A program made the translations under genes and the position numbers. DNA of 64,000 nucleotides from Linanthus parryae (Eukaryota > Streptophyta > Magnoliopsida > Ericales > Polemoniaceae). The notes under the pieces were generated by a model that ran no database searches, was not told the origin of the DNA, and saw only the letters and a list, made by a program, of their open reading frames with translations. Numbering within the stretch: the stretch's first letter is position 1; each line of letters opens with the position of its first letter. Of the stretch, positions 21,321-31,279 are shown one piece after another. The stretch spans positions 22,330,001 to 22,394,000 of the forward strand of contig JALGPY010000007.1 in assembly GCA_023055425.1 (NCBI GenBank). The letters are read 5' to 3'.

Positions 21321-21807
21321 GTGAATAACCTAATGGAATGAGACCATTTTGCGGCTCACTATGCACATCGAGCCCGGCCCAGTACCGCTCATCGATAGGG
21401 TTTGCACGCACTTATTGCACTTTCAACCTCTTATTAAACTATGCAAGAGAAGACCACTCCCAAAGGATTATAGAAGAGGAGTCTAGGTCCAATACAAGCT
21501 GCTCAGGCCAAAGGATTTGAACCCACTTTACATTATTGTAGCCCATTCAACTATAAGGGCACCTGCTATGAAACCCTACACCTACATTAGCCGCTCTCTC
21601 TACCTACCTTATCCTGATCCACCCGTTGATTTCCTCCCGTCGTATTCATGTGTCTATTTATTGCTCTCTATTCTATCTAGGAGAAATACACTGTACATTC
21701 ATCTTCATCAATTCTATGTGAATGTACATATTATTCCATTTCTATATCACCTCTTACACTTTTAGCCTCAAAATTTTGTGTCCTAACCTTCTTTTCTTTG
21801 GGAAATC

Positions 21808-21870
21808 GGTGCTAGTTCAGTGGAAGAGCACATATAAACCCATCATATGGTTAGGTGGTTAAACCCCTAA
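21808..21870 (+). repeat. tRNA-like SINE head (copy A)
   Basis: GGTGCTAGTTCAGTGGAAGAGCAC looks like a tRNA 5' half with an A box, followed 30 bases later by GGTTAAACCCC in the B-box place. Relatives lie at 32068-32141, 35635-35695, 46981-47043 and 54703-54766. It has no clear anticodon arm, so it is a tRNA-derived repeat, not a tRNA gene. Confidence 0.5.
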
Positions 21871-22249
21871 AAGATAGTATCTTTAATCAATTTAAATATA
21901 CACCGCGAAAAATCTTCTTTTCTTATATACATTTGAAATTAAATTAGAGCAACAGATAATGCGTGAAATTAAATTAGAGCAACAAATGTGACTATATACA
22001 TTGTCACATTTCAACATAAGACATCATTGTTTCACTAAGGTAGCTAGACATAGCTAGTATCTCGGTGCTTTAGATTATTTCTTTCACAAGCTACTTCCTC
22101 CTCTCAATTGGGGCCTCCTTAAAGATCACCAAGTGCTCTCCTTTATGTTCTTTCTTCAGTTAACATGTTCGTTCATTCGTTAATTTCTCAAAAATACTAG
22201 CTAACGTGCAGGTGCAACCTTTAAGAAAGGATATAATCTCTTCAACAAG

Positions 22250-22800
22250 CCTATGAGGGAGTTGTTAATGTGCATGTGCACCTGATAGCTCGGTATTTAG
22301 ACCTATCCAATGTCCAAAATTCCATTTTGAGGAGGTTGCTATGAGTATTAAGTGATATTTTGCGGGATTTTAAGTGATTTAGGCATATTTCGAGACAAGG
22401 AGATGGGATGCGAACGAGAGAGAAAGGAGCTCGGAAGAGACTTGGATGAGCGGAGACGCGAAGAAAACACAAGGAGATCATCTCATGAGGAAGTCTTGAC
22501 GTCAAGAGGTCCAAATATCTAGAAAGGAATCAAGAAGGAAAGAAAAAAGAATGTCATATGCAGAGTTGATCGTGGTATGACCCAACCATACAACGGTAAA
22601 AAGGATAGAGAGGTCGAAGAATGGAGCAACAGAGTCCATACTGCAGTAAGGAGGATCGCATACCGTAGCAAGAAACAGATAGGACCTAAAAAAGCTTTCG
22701 GGAGATGATACCGCAGTAAGCCCACATGCATACCGCGGTATGAATGCTGGGGTGGCACAATGAACTTTTGGGGGACTTTGGTAATCCCTTTGCCTGGTCT
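22250..22800. repeat. Ty3-LTR-like fragment with CATACCG repeats (copy A)
   Basis: The stretch TGTTAATGTGCATGTGCACC ... GGAGCTCGGAAGAGACTTGG ... TTTTGGGGGACTTTGGTAAT recurs at 32500-32930 (part), 47420-47950, 55140 + 63652-64000 (split by Copia element 3), and partly at 4480-4680 and 35900-36140. It contains four spaced (C/G)ATACCGCAGTA-like motifs, ending in the perfect palindrome CATACCGCGGTATG (22729-22742). The style is that of Tat/Ogre-type Ty3 LTRs, but no pol is present, so the class is tentative. No gene is seen from 22250 to 24497. Confidence 0.45.
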
Positions 22801-23365
22801 TTTCTGTATTCACTCTTGTTTGGCTCGGAGACAGTTATCTGCTATACTTTTGATCCCTTAGTTCTAGTCACTACACCAGTGTCAAGGTAGTTTATGGTTT
22901 AGTTTGCTCCGTTCCCGTAGAAAGAAGAATTGAATACCATTGGTGGCTTTACCTTTTTTTAGTAAGGAAGAGCTTGCATGAACTGCTCTTTACCTACTTT
23001 ATCTTGGGAGAATACACATATTATTCCTTTCCTCCTATGATCATATCCCTAGATCTAGGTATCTCATCTATCGAGAGAGCCCTGGTAGAAGAGAATTCCT
23101 TAACTTATTAAGAGTAACGAGTGCTTGGGTTGGTTTTCGAATTAGTTTGTAATGAACTTGTGACTCATAAAAAACATTTGAGATTTGATTTATGTTTATT
23201 TTATGTTCTTATTCTATCTTGCATAGTGGAGATCTAGTGTGTTGGATTTTAGTTAAACTAGTTGCATGCTGATGTGAAACTAATCCAAACGGAGAAATGC
23301 ACTGAACACTTAAGGAAGCATACGCTTGCTGACGTAGATGTGAATATAGGAACTTGGAGTAAAAT

Positions 23366-23970
23366 CTACCTACCTTACTTAAAATAATGAGTTTCCCATG
23401 ACACGTAGGCGCCACGTCAGCCGTTTTTCCCCCGTGGCCCAATTGGGTTGTGCCTGGTCAGCGGATGGTCATTTGTTAATTTGACCATTGTACCCCTGTG
23501 TTTACCTGTAATTACGGCACATAGCTGACTCAGTGGCTAAAATAAGCCTTCATTGTTATACCCCTGGTTTTGTAGTTGTAACCTTCACAGGCATAGTTTT
23601 CAAAACCGGACCGGCCGGCCGGTGACCGGTTCGGTTCGTAAATTGGACCGGAAATGCACGAACCGGTCAAAACCGATCAACAACCGGCCGGTTTCGTGGT
23701 TCAACCGGTGAACCGGTCAGGTTGAAAACCGGCCGGTTTCAATACATTTGGAACGATTCGGGACGTTTTGGTCTTGGAAGGAAAGGACTGCAGAGAGAGA
23801 ATGAGAGGGAGAGAAAAATTAGAAGCAAAAGCCATGAAGGCTACCTGTCTTCCATCGCTGCTGGTGAATGGAACAGAGGACGCCGTTCATCGTGTCTTCC
23901 ATCAATGGTTATCCTCCCTCTCTTTCAGATAGTCTCAGGCCTTTTTTCTTTGTTTGACGTGGATAAGTGG
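23366..23970. other. 605-bp insertion in copy I between 22-bp direct repeats
   Basis: ATATAGGAACTTGGAGTAAA(AT) occurs at 23344-23365 and again at 23971-23992; copy II has it once, near 48419, with nothing in between. The inserted DNA contains a CCGG-rich tract (23610-23745: repeated ACCGG, GGCCGG, CCGGTT) and a purine-rich exon-like stretch (23780-23900). No terminal inverted repeats, poly-A tail or recognised gene was found. Confidence 0.7.
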
Positions 23971-24497
23971 ATATAGGAACTTGGAGTAAAATTTACTGTA
24001 AAACTTAACAAGGATCTAGGTTATAGCCAGAGGTGTGATTGCTTGCTAACGCGGGGTTACAATAATTGCTCGTTTGAACAAATACATGCATATATATTTT
24101 CTAGTTCATCGGAATTTTTTGAAAAAACTGACATAGTGCCCCCCAACGAGGAGTCATAGTACCTTTATCTCTGACTTTAAGTTAATTAAAATATCCCGGT
24201 TTATTACTTTTCCGCTTTTAGCATTTGATAAAGAAAACAACTTTTGCACTAATACTTAATAGCTAAAACGACACTCAGTCTTGTGGGCATGACATTTATC
24301 CAGAACTTTCTTGTATTACCGTATTCGACGCCATGCACTTGCGGTTTAGTTCGACGTGGATCAACAACCTTAGCGGGCTCCGCACTCAGCGTTCTACAAA
24401 CAAAGGACTGCCAAAATGAATATGCACCATTGGATTAGAAGAAATGAGAAGTTACAAAGATGCCACACTTGTATAAATGCAATGTTAAAATAATCTC

Positions 24498-26302
24498 TGA
24501 TACGGTATCTGTATCAATATTTAGCTGCATATTTATTTATTAGTATTTAGGTTATTTAATAATTCGGGCTTGGCCCGTTAGGTCTAGGGTTAAGATTAGC
24601 ACTATCTATTTAAGCAGTGTACTTATTCATTATTATTCAAGTAATGAAATAATTAATCTCTCCCTATATTGTCTCCCTACTCTCTCTCTCTCTCGTTCTC
24701 CCTAATCTGTTCCTTTATTTACAGTATTTTCAATTTATCGGTATGCTTCGTGTATCATTGGTGCTTTCATTGAGAGCGTCGGTCGGACTTTTTGTTCGCG
24801 ACGCTCGCCCCCGCACTCTATGGATCTCCCGTTCGCGATTGTCGATCTCAGTCGCAAAGGGGTCCAACTAGCGCTCCTCGATGAAATCGACGAGCTCTAC
24901 CAGCAAGGTGAAATAATTAACTGTCTCACCATTGCAGACCTGGAAGAACTTCAAGCAAGTGGGTACATCACCTAGTCAGATCTGGAGTACCTCGAAGCAA
25001 GTCGGAAACAATTCCGATTGATATCCATGGATGAATTTGGTCGCTTGCAGGACATAATCAGAGACGGCGAACTGTTAGATGAAGAACAGTCGCCACCTCC
25101 GCCATCCGTCAAACAGCGAGATCCGCTGCCACAGCCACAAACCCAGCAGATCAGCGGCGTCCTTCCGACACTTCCACAGTCGCCACAATCGCAGCCAATG
25201 CCGTTGATTCCGGCGAATCACCCGTCGCCGGCGATCCAGACCCCGGCAAACCAGAAGTGACCGCCACAGCCAACCGCGCACTCCCGTCGCCGTTTCCCGA
25301 GACCCACGGCCGCATGACGAACGAGAAAACGCCGATACAACCACCGTCCGCTGCCATCGCGTCGTTCCAGACGCCACCCGACCTGAACCCACTGCCGCCG
25401 TCTCCACCGTCGCTAGAGAAGCTTCACCCGACACTCCCAGTCACCAGCGTCCTCCTCAAGACCAAAGTCGGCCTACGGCGCAACCAATCGACCGTCGGAT
25501 ATCACCTGGGTGGGGTTCGGCCGCCGGAGAGCAAGTATCCCTCGCCGTTTCCTCTTCAAGCCGACGGGACTCCTCTACGGCTCGATCTAGCCAAATTTTG
25601 GCTTTCGGCTCAATTTGAGCCACCGGCTCCTAAATGGCTCAAGTTAGCCGGCTCTGCGAACACGGCTCGGCTTGAGTCTCTCAACCCTTGGCTTGGCTTC
25701 CTTCCCATTAATTTTGGGCTGGGTTCTCTATTTGGGTTGACTTTTCTATTTAGGCCCAACTCTTCAATTGGGTTCAAATTTTCATTTGGGTTCTATTTTT
25801 CTTGTGGGTTTAATTTTGTTTGGCAAAAAATGTTTGTGTGTGGGGATGATTTAGGCCCACAACGCGATGTTCTAAACACCGTCCTCTACCCGTTTGATCC
25901 GGGCAAGATTAGTGGCGAGTTGAGACTACGAAGTGGCGTTTTGAAGACCGTTCGACGTCAATTCGATCCGGGCAAGAATAGAAGCAATTTTTCAACGTCC
26001 GCCTTGAGGGCAAGGCGATTTTCAAGTGTGGGGGGAGTTGATACAGTATCCGTATCAATATTTAGCTGCATATTTATTTATTAGTATTTAGGTTATTTAA
26101 TAATTCGGGCTTGGCCCGTTAGGTCTAGGGTTAAGGTTAGCACTATCTATTTAAGCAGTGTACTTCTTCATTATTATTCAAGCAGTGAAATAATTAATCT
26201 CTCCCTACACTGTCTCCCTACTCTCTCTGTCTCTCTCTCTTTCTCCCTAATCTCTTCCTTTATTTACAGTATTTTCAATTTATCGATACGCTTCGCGTAT
26301 CA
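24498..26302 (+). mobile_element. Small LTR element with one long ORF, no pol (copy I)
   Basis: LTRs of 260 and 264 bp (24498-24757 and 26039-26302) start TGATACGGTATCTGTATC and end GTATCA. The target duplication is GTCTC (26303-26307; left copy ATCTC, intact GTCTC in copy II). TGGTGCTTTCATTGAGAGC after the left LTR is a plausible primer site of a tRNA type I cannot name, and GTGTGGGGGGAGT before the right LTR is the polypurine tract. The 1281-bp interior has no protease, integrase, RT or zinc knuckle, so it is a non-autonomous (TRIM/LARD-like) element. The same insertion is at 48944-50748, so it predates the duplication. Confidence 0.88.
24820..26038 (+). pseudogene. Proline-rich protein of the small LTR element (copy I), interrupted
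   Basis: From ATG 24820 the frame reads MDLPFAIVDLSRKGVQLALL, DELYQQGEIINCL, DLEELQASGYIT, then a TAG at 24973-24975 where copy II has CAG. It continues MDEFGRLQDIIRDGELLDEE into a Pro/Ser-rich region, a one-base deletion near 25245 shifts it (stop 25258-25260), and it goes on in another frame to near the LTR, including FGLTFLF..NSSIGFKFSFGF and a twice-used FDPGK. The unbroken form would be about 400 residues. The acidic N-terminus followed by a long Pro-rich stretch is not a known gag to me. Function unknown; perhaps a divergent structural protein. Confidence 0.6.
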
Positions 26303-26307
26303 GTCTC

Positions 26308-26859
26308 TGTATAATCATGAAGAAGCACAAAACTTCGGGTAATAGCAAGAAACACCCCAACACTTGTTGTATCTTCAGTTGCAGCAACATTTAATCACTT
26401 GAGCTTTATGAAGAAACGCGGAGATCCTGTTTCTTTGTCAGTTGAGGACGACACACCAAGTTCAGGTTGGACTTTTTTCGGATTGCTTATTCTGGGAGAA
26501 ATACACTTGTTGCATAGAAAAGAGAACTAAAATAGTGATGTCTGAGATGGAAAAACATGAACTTCTCAGTTTCATTGATTTGGATGAAAAGCTACGAAAC
26601 ACTGTAACATGACAGATCAAAATTAAGTAAAATACTACAAGCTGGAGGCAATTAGTTTCAGTCTTCTCCAAAGTTCCAGACCCCGGACCCTCTTGTCTCA
26701 CAACCGCAATTGCAACTTGAGACTATCCGAGATCGCAATAGATGATGGCAAAAAGAAACATGGTTTTACATTAAAAACAGACAACCTCCAATACAAGTTG
26801 TTGAACTCGAACTTAAATAAAACTCCAGTGAAAAAAACCAAAGTAGTTGAGAAAAACAT
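26308..26859. other. Duplicated intergenic sequence 3' of the DRB-like gene
   Basis: It matches 50754-51305 in copy II. Short open frames on both strands (26462-26701, 26693-26887) are not preserved as distinct genes and overlap the 3' side of the DRB-like gene. I see no gene, only possible 3' UTR sequence. Confidence 0.4.
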
Positions 26860-26946
26860 GAAACATTCAATTTCAAGAATCGAATAAGGGTTCAATTCTA
26901 CTCATTCTACATTGTAAGGAATGAAATGTTCCATTAAACAAAGCGG

Positions 26947-27674
26947 TCAAGATTTGGAATGTATGATCTCGGACAACAAGTTCCTCAATTCCCCTGCATT
27001 ATCATCACCTGCATAGCGAATGAAACTTTTATTAATATTTCAAAAAAAAGAACATAACTTATCAAATGAGAGAAACTGAAAGTTAGCTACCAGTGAGTGC
27101 TAGAATAGCCGTTCGAGCTGCCCACTGCTCTGCCTCCTTCTTTTTCTTTCCTCCATCACTTGTATAAGTAGAATTCATAAATCTCACTGAACAATCAAAC
27201 AGCCCATCCGTCCTTTGTTTTGTCGAATAAATCGGATCCACTTGAGAAGACTTGAGCGCAAACTCATTGAGAACCGATTTAAAGTCCTGAATATTCATGG
27301 TTAATTGACAAACCATAACTCAATAAAGATCTTAAAATGTTGAAAGTTTAAAAACTTTTTATTAACATATGATTAATAACAAGGACAAAAGAGAACTAAG
27401 AACATACCAAATCTGCAACAGTGGGATGACCAACTGCAGGTTGTGGAAGGGCATCAAGGGCTACCCTGGCAGCGTCTTGTTCAGCATCGACACACTTGCG
27501 AAATGTCCTTTCAGTTGAACATTGATAGGTCACGCCATTGACCTCGACTTGGGACCTCCAACTGGGAAGGTGGTCCTCATCTCCTTCTTCTCTCCGCGAT
27601 ATATACACAGGTAGTTTCATCATTACAGCACGTTGCACGTACTCTTGCAATCGGTTCTTGTACGTAGAAACCAT
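26947..27674 (-). CDS. DRB-like double-stranded RNA-binding protein, left palindrome copy
   Basis: Three exons: 27408-27674, 27091-27286 and 26947-27008, joined at CAGATTTG/GTATGT..ATTCAG/GAC and CACTG/GTAGC..ATGCAG/GTGATG. All splice sites are GT-AG and phases agree, giving 174 residues. dsRBD 1 (about 3-80) runs from TYKNRLQEYVQRA through SWRSQVEVNGVTYQC to AEQDAARVALDAL. dsRBD 2 (about 90-155) runs from DFKSVLNEFALKS to KKKKEAEQWAARTAILAL with the Lys-Lys..Ala-Glu RNA-binding helix. The tail is short (ELRNLLSEIIHSKS). Plant DRB proteins bind dsRNA and partner Dicer-like enzymes. This one lacks the long C-terminus of DRB2-5, so partner choice is unknown. A TATA box lies about 95 bp upstream of the ATG. 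Confidence 0.88.
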
Positions 27675-27766
27675 CTGATTTTTCGGGGAGCGCTAGCAAA
27701 TTGTTTGTAGAGTCGAAAAATGATAAAATTACAATCTTATGAAAAAGGAAATGAACTTTGAGGAGT

Positions 27767-27774
27767 CTTTATAG
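27767..27774 (-). promoter_or_regulatory. TATA box of the left DRB-like gene
   Basis: CTATAAAGACTC context on the minus strand about 95 bp before the ATG at 27674. It is mirrored at 29441-29448 for the right copy and near 52213-52220 in copy II. Confidence 0.5.
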
Positions 27775-28533
27775 AATCATCATGAAATCATGTGAGGAAA
27801 TAATTAGTATGTGCTTATTTAAGTTATTTTATTATCTTAAACTGTGAATTTAATACTTATATTTTATTATCTTAAACTATGAATCTAATACTTGTGGTAA
27901 ATTTTCAATTGCGTTTATTAGATGTAGGCTAGCTCTTCATTTCAATACATATTTTGAACTTCTTTTGTTTATTCTGTTTAAAATTTCTAAATTTGATTGG
28001 TTCTTATGAACAAACTGACATGAATATGCAATGTGATATAATAATTGATTAACATTGATCTTCACATATAATTTAAGAACATCCTAAGTACTATCCTATG
28101 AATAAATTAATAATTATATTAATGGTTTTGTTAAGAGAGAGAATAACAGATGTTTGGTACATGAATACATTACGATGATGCTTTTGGCGAATAAAAATAT
28201 AAAAATATTCAATGGGATAAATTTTTTTATATTTCCATTAACGGCTCTATGCATAAAATTTAAATTGACCATGAAGGTAGGATTTAATAGTAGTGATTGT
28301 AATTAAATTTTTTTTAAGGGACAATTTAATACAATTAATTATAATATCGTAAGCAAACATTAAAACCTACCAATATAATCAATCATCTATCATTATTAAT
28401 AAACTCAACATTATTGTGGGAGCCCTGATCTCCATGTCTTCCAATCACTACATTAATCATACCCTACCACTACAAAGTTCCATCCTAACTAGTTGCGGTG
28501 TAAGCACAAGAAATGCTTGTGCAAGAATCACTT

Positions 28534-28687
28534 CAATTACTATACATGTAATCTATTGAATGGCATATATGAAAACCAGAATTCATCCATTAATATATGG
28601 ACAATACACTAGTAAATACATGTAATCTATTGAATGGCATATATGAAAATCAAAATTCATCCATTAATATATGGACAATACACTAGT
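28534..28687. repeat. Palindrome spacer with a tandem duplication of about 76 bp
   Basis: Two copies of a unit beginning ATACATGTAATCTATTGAAT and ending ACAATACACTAGTA, differing at two positions. Copy II has a single unit (about 52859-52932), so the second arose in copy I around the time the inverted repeat formed. Confidence 0.85.
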
Positions 28688-29440
28688 AAGTGATTCTTGC
28701 ACAAGCATTTCTTGTGCTTACACCGCAACTAGTTAGGATGGAACTTTGTAGTGGTAGGGTATGATTAATGTAGTGATTGGAAGACATGGAGATCAGGGCT
28801 CCCACAATAATGTTGAGTTTATTAATAATGATAGATGATTGATTATATTGGTAGGTTTTAATGTTTGCTTACGATATTATAATTAATTGTATTAAATTGT
28901 CCCTTAAAAAAATTTAATTACAATCACTACTATCAAATCCTACCTTCATGGTAAATTTAATTATGCATAGAGCCGTTAATGGAAATATATAAAAAATTAT
29001 CCCATTGAATATTTTTTATTTTTATTCGCCAAAAGCATCATCGTAATTTATTCATGTACCAAACATCTGTTATTCTCTCTCTTAACAAAACCATTAATAT
29101 AACTATTAATTTATTCATAGAATAGTACTTAGGATGTTCTTAAAAGTATATGTGAAGATCAATGTTAATCAATTATTATATCACATTGCATATTCATGTC
29201 GGTTTGTTCATAAGAACCAATCAAATTTAGAAATTTTAAACAGAATAAACAAAAGAAGTTCAAAATATGTATTGAAATGAAGAGCTAGCCTACATCTAAT
29301 AAACGCAATTGAAAATTTACCACAAGTATTAGATTCAAAGTTTAAGATAATAAATATAAGTATCAAATTCATAGTTTAAGATAATAAAATAACTTAAATA
29401 AGCACATACTAATTATTTCCTCACATGATTTCATGATGAT

Positions 29441-29448
29441 TCTATAAA
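29441..29448 (+). promoter_or_regulatory. TATA box of the right DRB-like gene
   Basis: TCTATAAAGACTC about 95 bp before the ATG at 29542, the mirror image of the left-arm box. Confidence 0.5.
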
Positions 29449-29541
29449 GACTCCTCAAAGTTCATTTCTTTTCTCATAAGATTGTAATTTTCTCATTTTT
29501 CGACTCTACAAACAATTTGCTAGCGCTCCCCGAAAAATCAG

Positions 29542-30268
29542 ATGGTTTCTACGTACAAGAACCGATTGCAAGAGTACGTGCAACGTGCTGTAATGATGAA
29601 ACTACCTGTGTTTATATTGCGGAGAGAAGAAGGAGATGAGGACCACCTTCACAGTTGGAGGTCCCAAGTCGAGGTCAATGGCGTGACCTATCAATGCTCA
29701 ACTGAAAGGACATTTCGCAAGTGTGTCGATGCTGAACAAGACGCTGCCAGGGTAGCCCTTGATGCCCTTCCACAACCTGCAGTTGGTCATCCCACTGTTG
29801 CAGATTTGGTATGTTCTTAGTTCTCTTTTGTCCTTGTTATTAATCATATGTTAATAAAAAGTTTTTAAACTTTCAACATTTTAAGATCTTTATTGAGTTA
29901 TGGTTTGTCAATTAACCATGAATATTCAGGACTTTAAATCGGTTCTCAATGAGTTTGCGCTCAAGTCTTCTCAAGTGGATCCGATTTATTCGACAAAACA
30001 AAGGACGGATGGGCTGTTTGATTGTTCAGTGAGATTTATGAATTCTACTTATACAAGTGATGGAGGAAAGAAAAAGAAGGAGGCAGAGCAGTGGGCAGCT
30101 CGAACGGCTATTCTAGCACTCACTGGTAGCTAACTTTCAGTTTCTCTCATTTGATAAGTTATGTTCTTTTTTTGAAATATTAATAAAAGTTTCATTCGCT
30201 ATGCAGGTGATGATAATGCAGAGGAATTGAGGAACTTGTTGTCCGAGATCATCCATTCCAAATCTTGA
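29542..30268 (+). CDS. DRB-like double-stranded RNA-binding protein, right palindrome copy
   Basis: Exons 29542-29808, 29930-30125 and 30207-30268 with GT-AG introns of 121 and 81 bp, again 174 residues. Differences from the left copy in dsRBD 1: PVFILRREEGDEDHLHSW instead of PVYISRREEGDEDHLPSW; in the tail EEL for GEL. dsRBD 2 is identical. It is head-to-head with the left gene, 1867 bp between the two start codons, so each has its own promoter facing away from the palindrome centre. The intact frame and splice sites suggest it can be expressed. Confidence 0.88.
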
Positions 30269-30654
30269 CCGCTTTGTTTAATGGAACATTTCATTCCTTA
30301 CAATGTAGAATGAGTAGAATTGAACCCTTATTCGATTCTTGAAATTGAATGTTTCTTCTTTTCATCAATCTCTTTTTGTACCTATCTTCAGCACTAATTA
30401 GAGAAATCTTAATGAGTATGGACAATATTTTTAAATTACCAGATTTCTTATGTCATTATTTTTTAACGTACACGATAATATATAGAGCATCTTAATTGAT
30501 AACAATGGGAAAACTATAAAGTGCAGTATTTAATCATATTTAAATACTAAGAAAGTTTAACTGTAAGACATCAATATATAAATAGTTACTTGTAAGGATG
30601 TGTAGAGTCGTAATGGTGCCACGATTATAAGTTTAAAGCTCATACATTTATCTG

Positions 30655-31184
30655 TTTTTGTGTGGAGTCGGAATGGGAGTATTATCAATCATTATATTTT
30701 TCATGACGTGATGTAATTTTTTTACATCGTTAAAAAAAGTTATTACAATATTTGATTCAAGTTTTCTATTTATATAAGTGCTCAGATTTTCTTATTTAAC
30801 AGAAAAATTTTTATTGGTAATTCTAAATTTTTCTTTCTCTTTCTTGAATAAAGGTATTTTTTTAATTATTTCAATCTATTTGCCCAATTTGGTTAACCGT
30901 CATAGAGCTGAATTTATAAAATCTATGTCCGAAGACGAAAATGCTTAACCAAATACGTTGGGCAAATGGTGTGAAACAATTAAAAAAAATACGTTTATCT
31001 AAGAAAGGGAAAGAAAAGTAAGAATTATCAATAGAAATTTATCTGCTATACAAGAAAATCTGATTACTTATATAAACAGAAAACTTGCATCAAATATTGT
31101 AATAACTTTTTAGCAATGTAAAAAATTGCATCACGTGATGAAAAATATAAAGATTGATAATACTCATCCGACTGCACACAAAAA
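30655..31184. mobile_element. Foldback MITE, 530 bp
   Basis: The left half (30655-30896) is the inverted complement of the right half (30945-31184) along its whole length. The tips are TTTTTGTGTGGAGTCGG and CCGACTGCACACAAAAA; the inner ends are GCCCAATTTGGTTAA and TTAACCAAATACGTTGGGC, with a 48-bp loop. No coding sequence. The target duplication is not clear, so the superfamily is unassigned. It lies between the palindrome and the next TATA/first-exon unit. The 300 bp before it (30356-30654) holds nothing recognisable. Confidence 0.85.
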
Positions 31185-31279
31185 TTGCTCTTTTTCATTT
31201 ATTTGGTTCCAGAAGAAGGGAAAGATTAGGGCAGAGCGGTTGGTGATGGTGGTGGTGGAGCACCGCCGGTGGCGGAGAT

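Larger units (their letters stand above)
26860..28533. repeat. Left arm of the DRB palindrome
   Basis: This is an inverted copy of 28688-30355 with only scattered mismatches and small indels. The outer edge is in GAAACATTCAATTTC (26860) against GAAATTGAATGTTTC (ending 30355); beyond it the two sides are unrelated. The inner edge is ..GCAAGAATCACTT (28533). The innermost ~150 bp (from ATTATTGTGGGAGCCC) is absent from copy II. Confidence 0.95.
28688..30355. repeat. Right arm of the DRB palindrome
   Basis: Reverse complement of 26860-28533, starting AAGTGATTCTTGC and ending GAAATTGAATGTTTC. It contains a whole DRB-like gene with its promoter and both introns, so it arose by DNA duplication, not through RNA. 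Confidence 0.95.

Noticed and set aside
25075..25434. Minus-strand 119-residue frame opposite the proline-rich ORF
   Set aside because: Antisense shadow of a GC-rich coding region; Arg/Trp-rich composition is typical of such shadows.
28501..28700. A CRISPR-like or satellite array at the palindrome centre
   Set aside because: Only two adjacent units with no spacers; it is a simple tandem duplication, and copy II has one unit.
31185..31270. GGTGGTGGTGGAGCACCGCC stretch as a gene start
   Set aside because: A short GC-rich patch without an open frame or homology.
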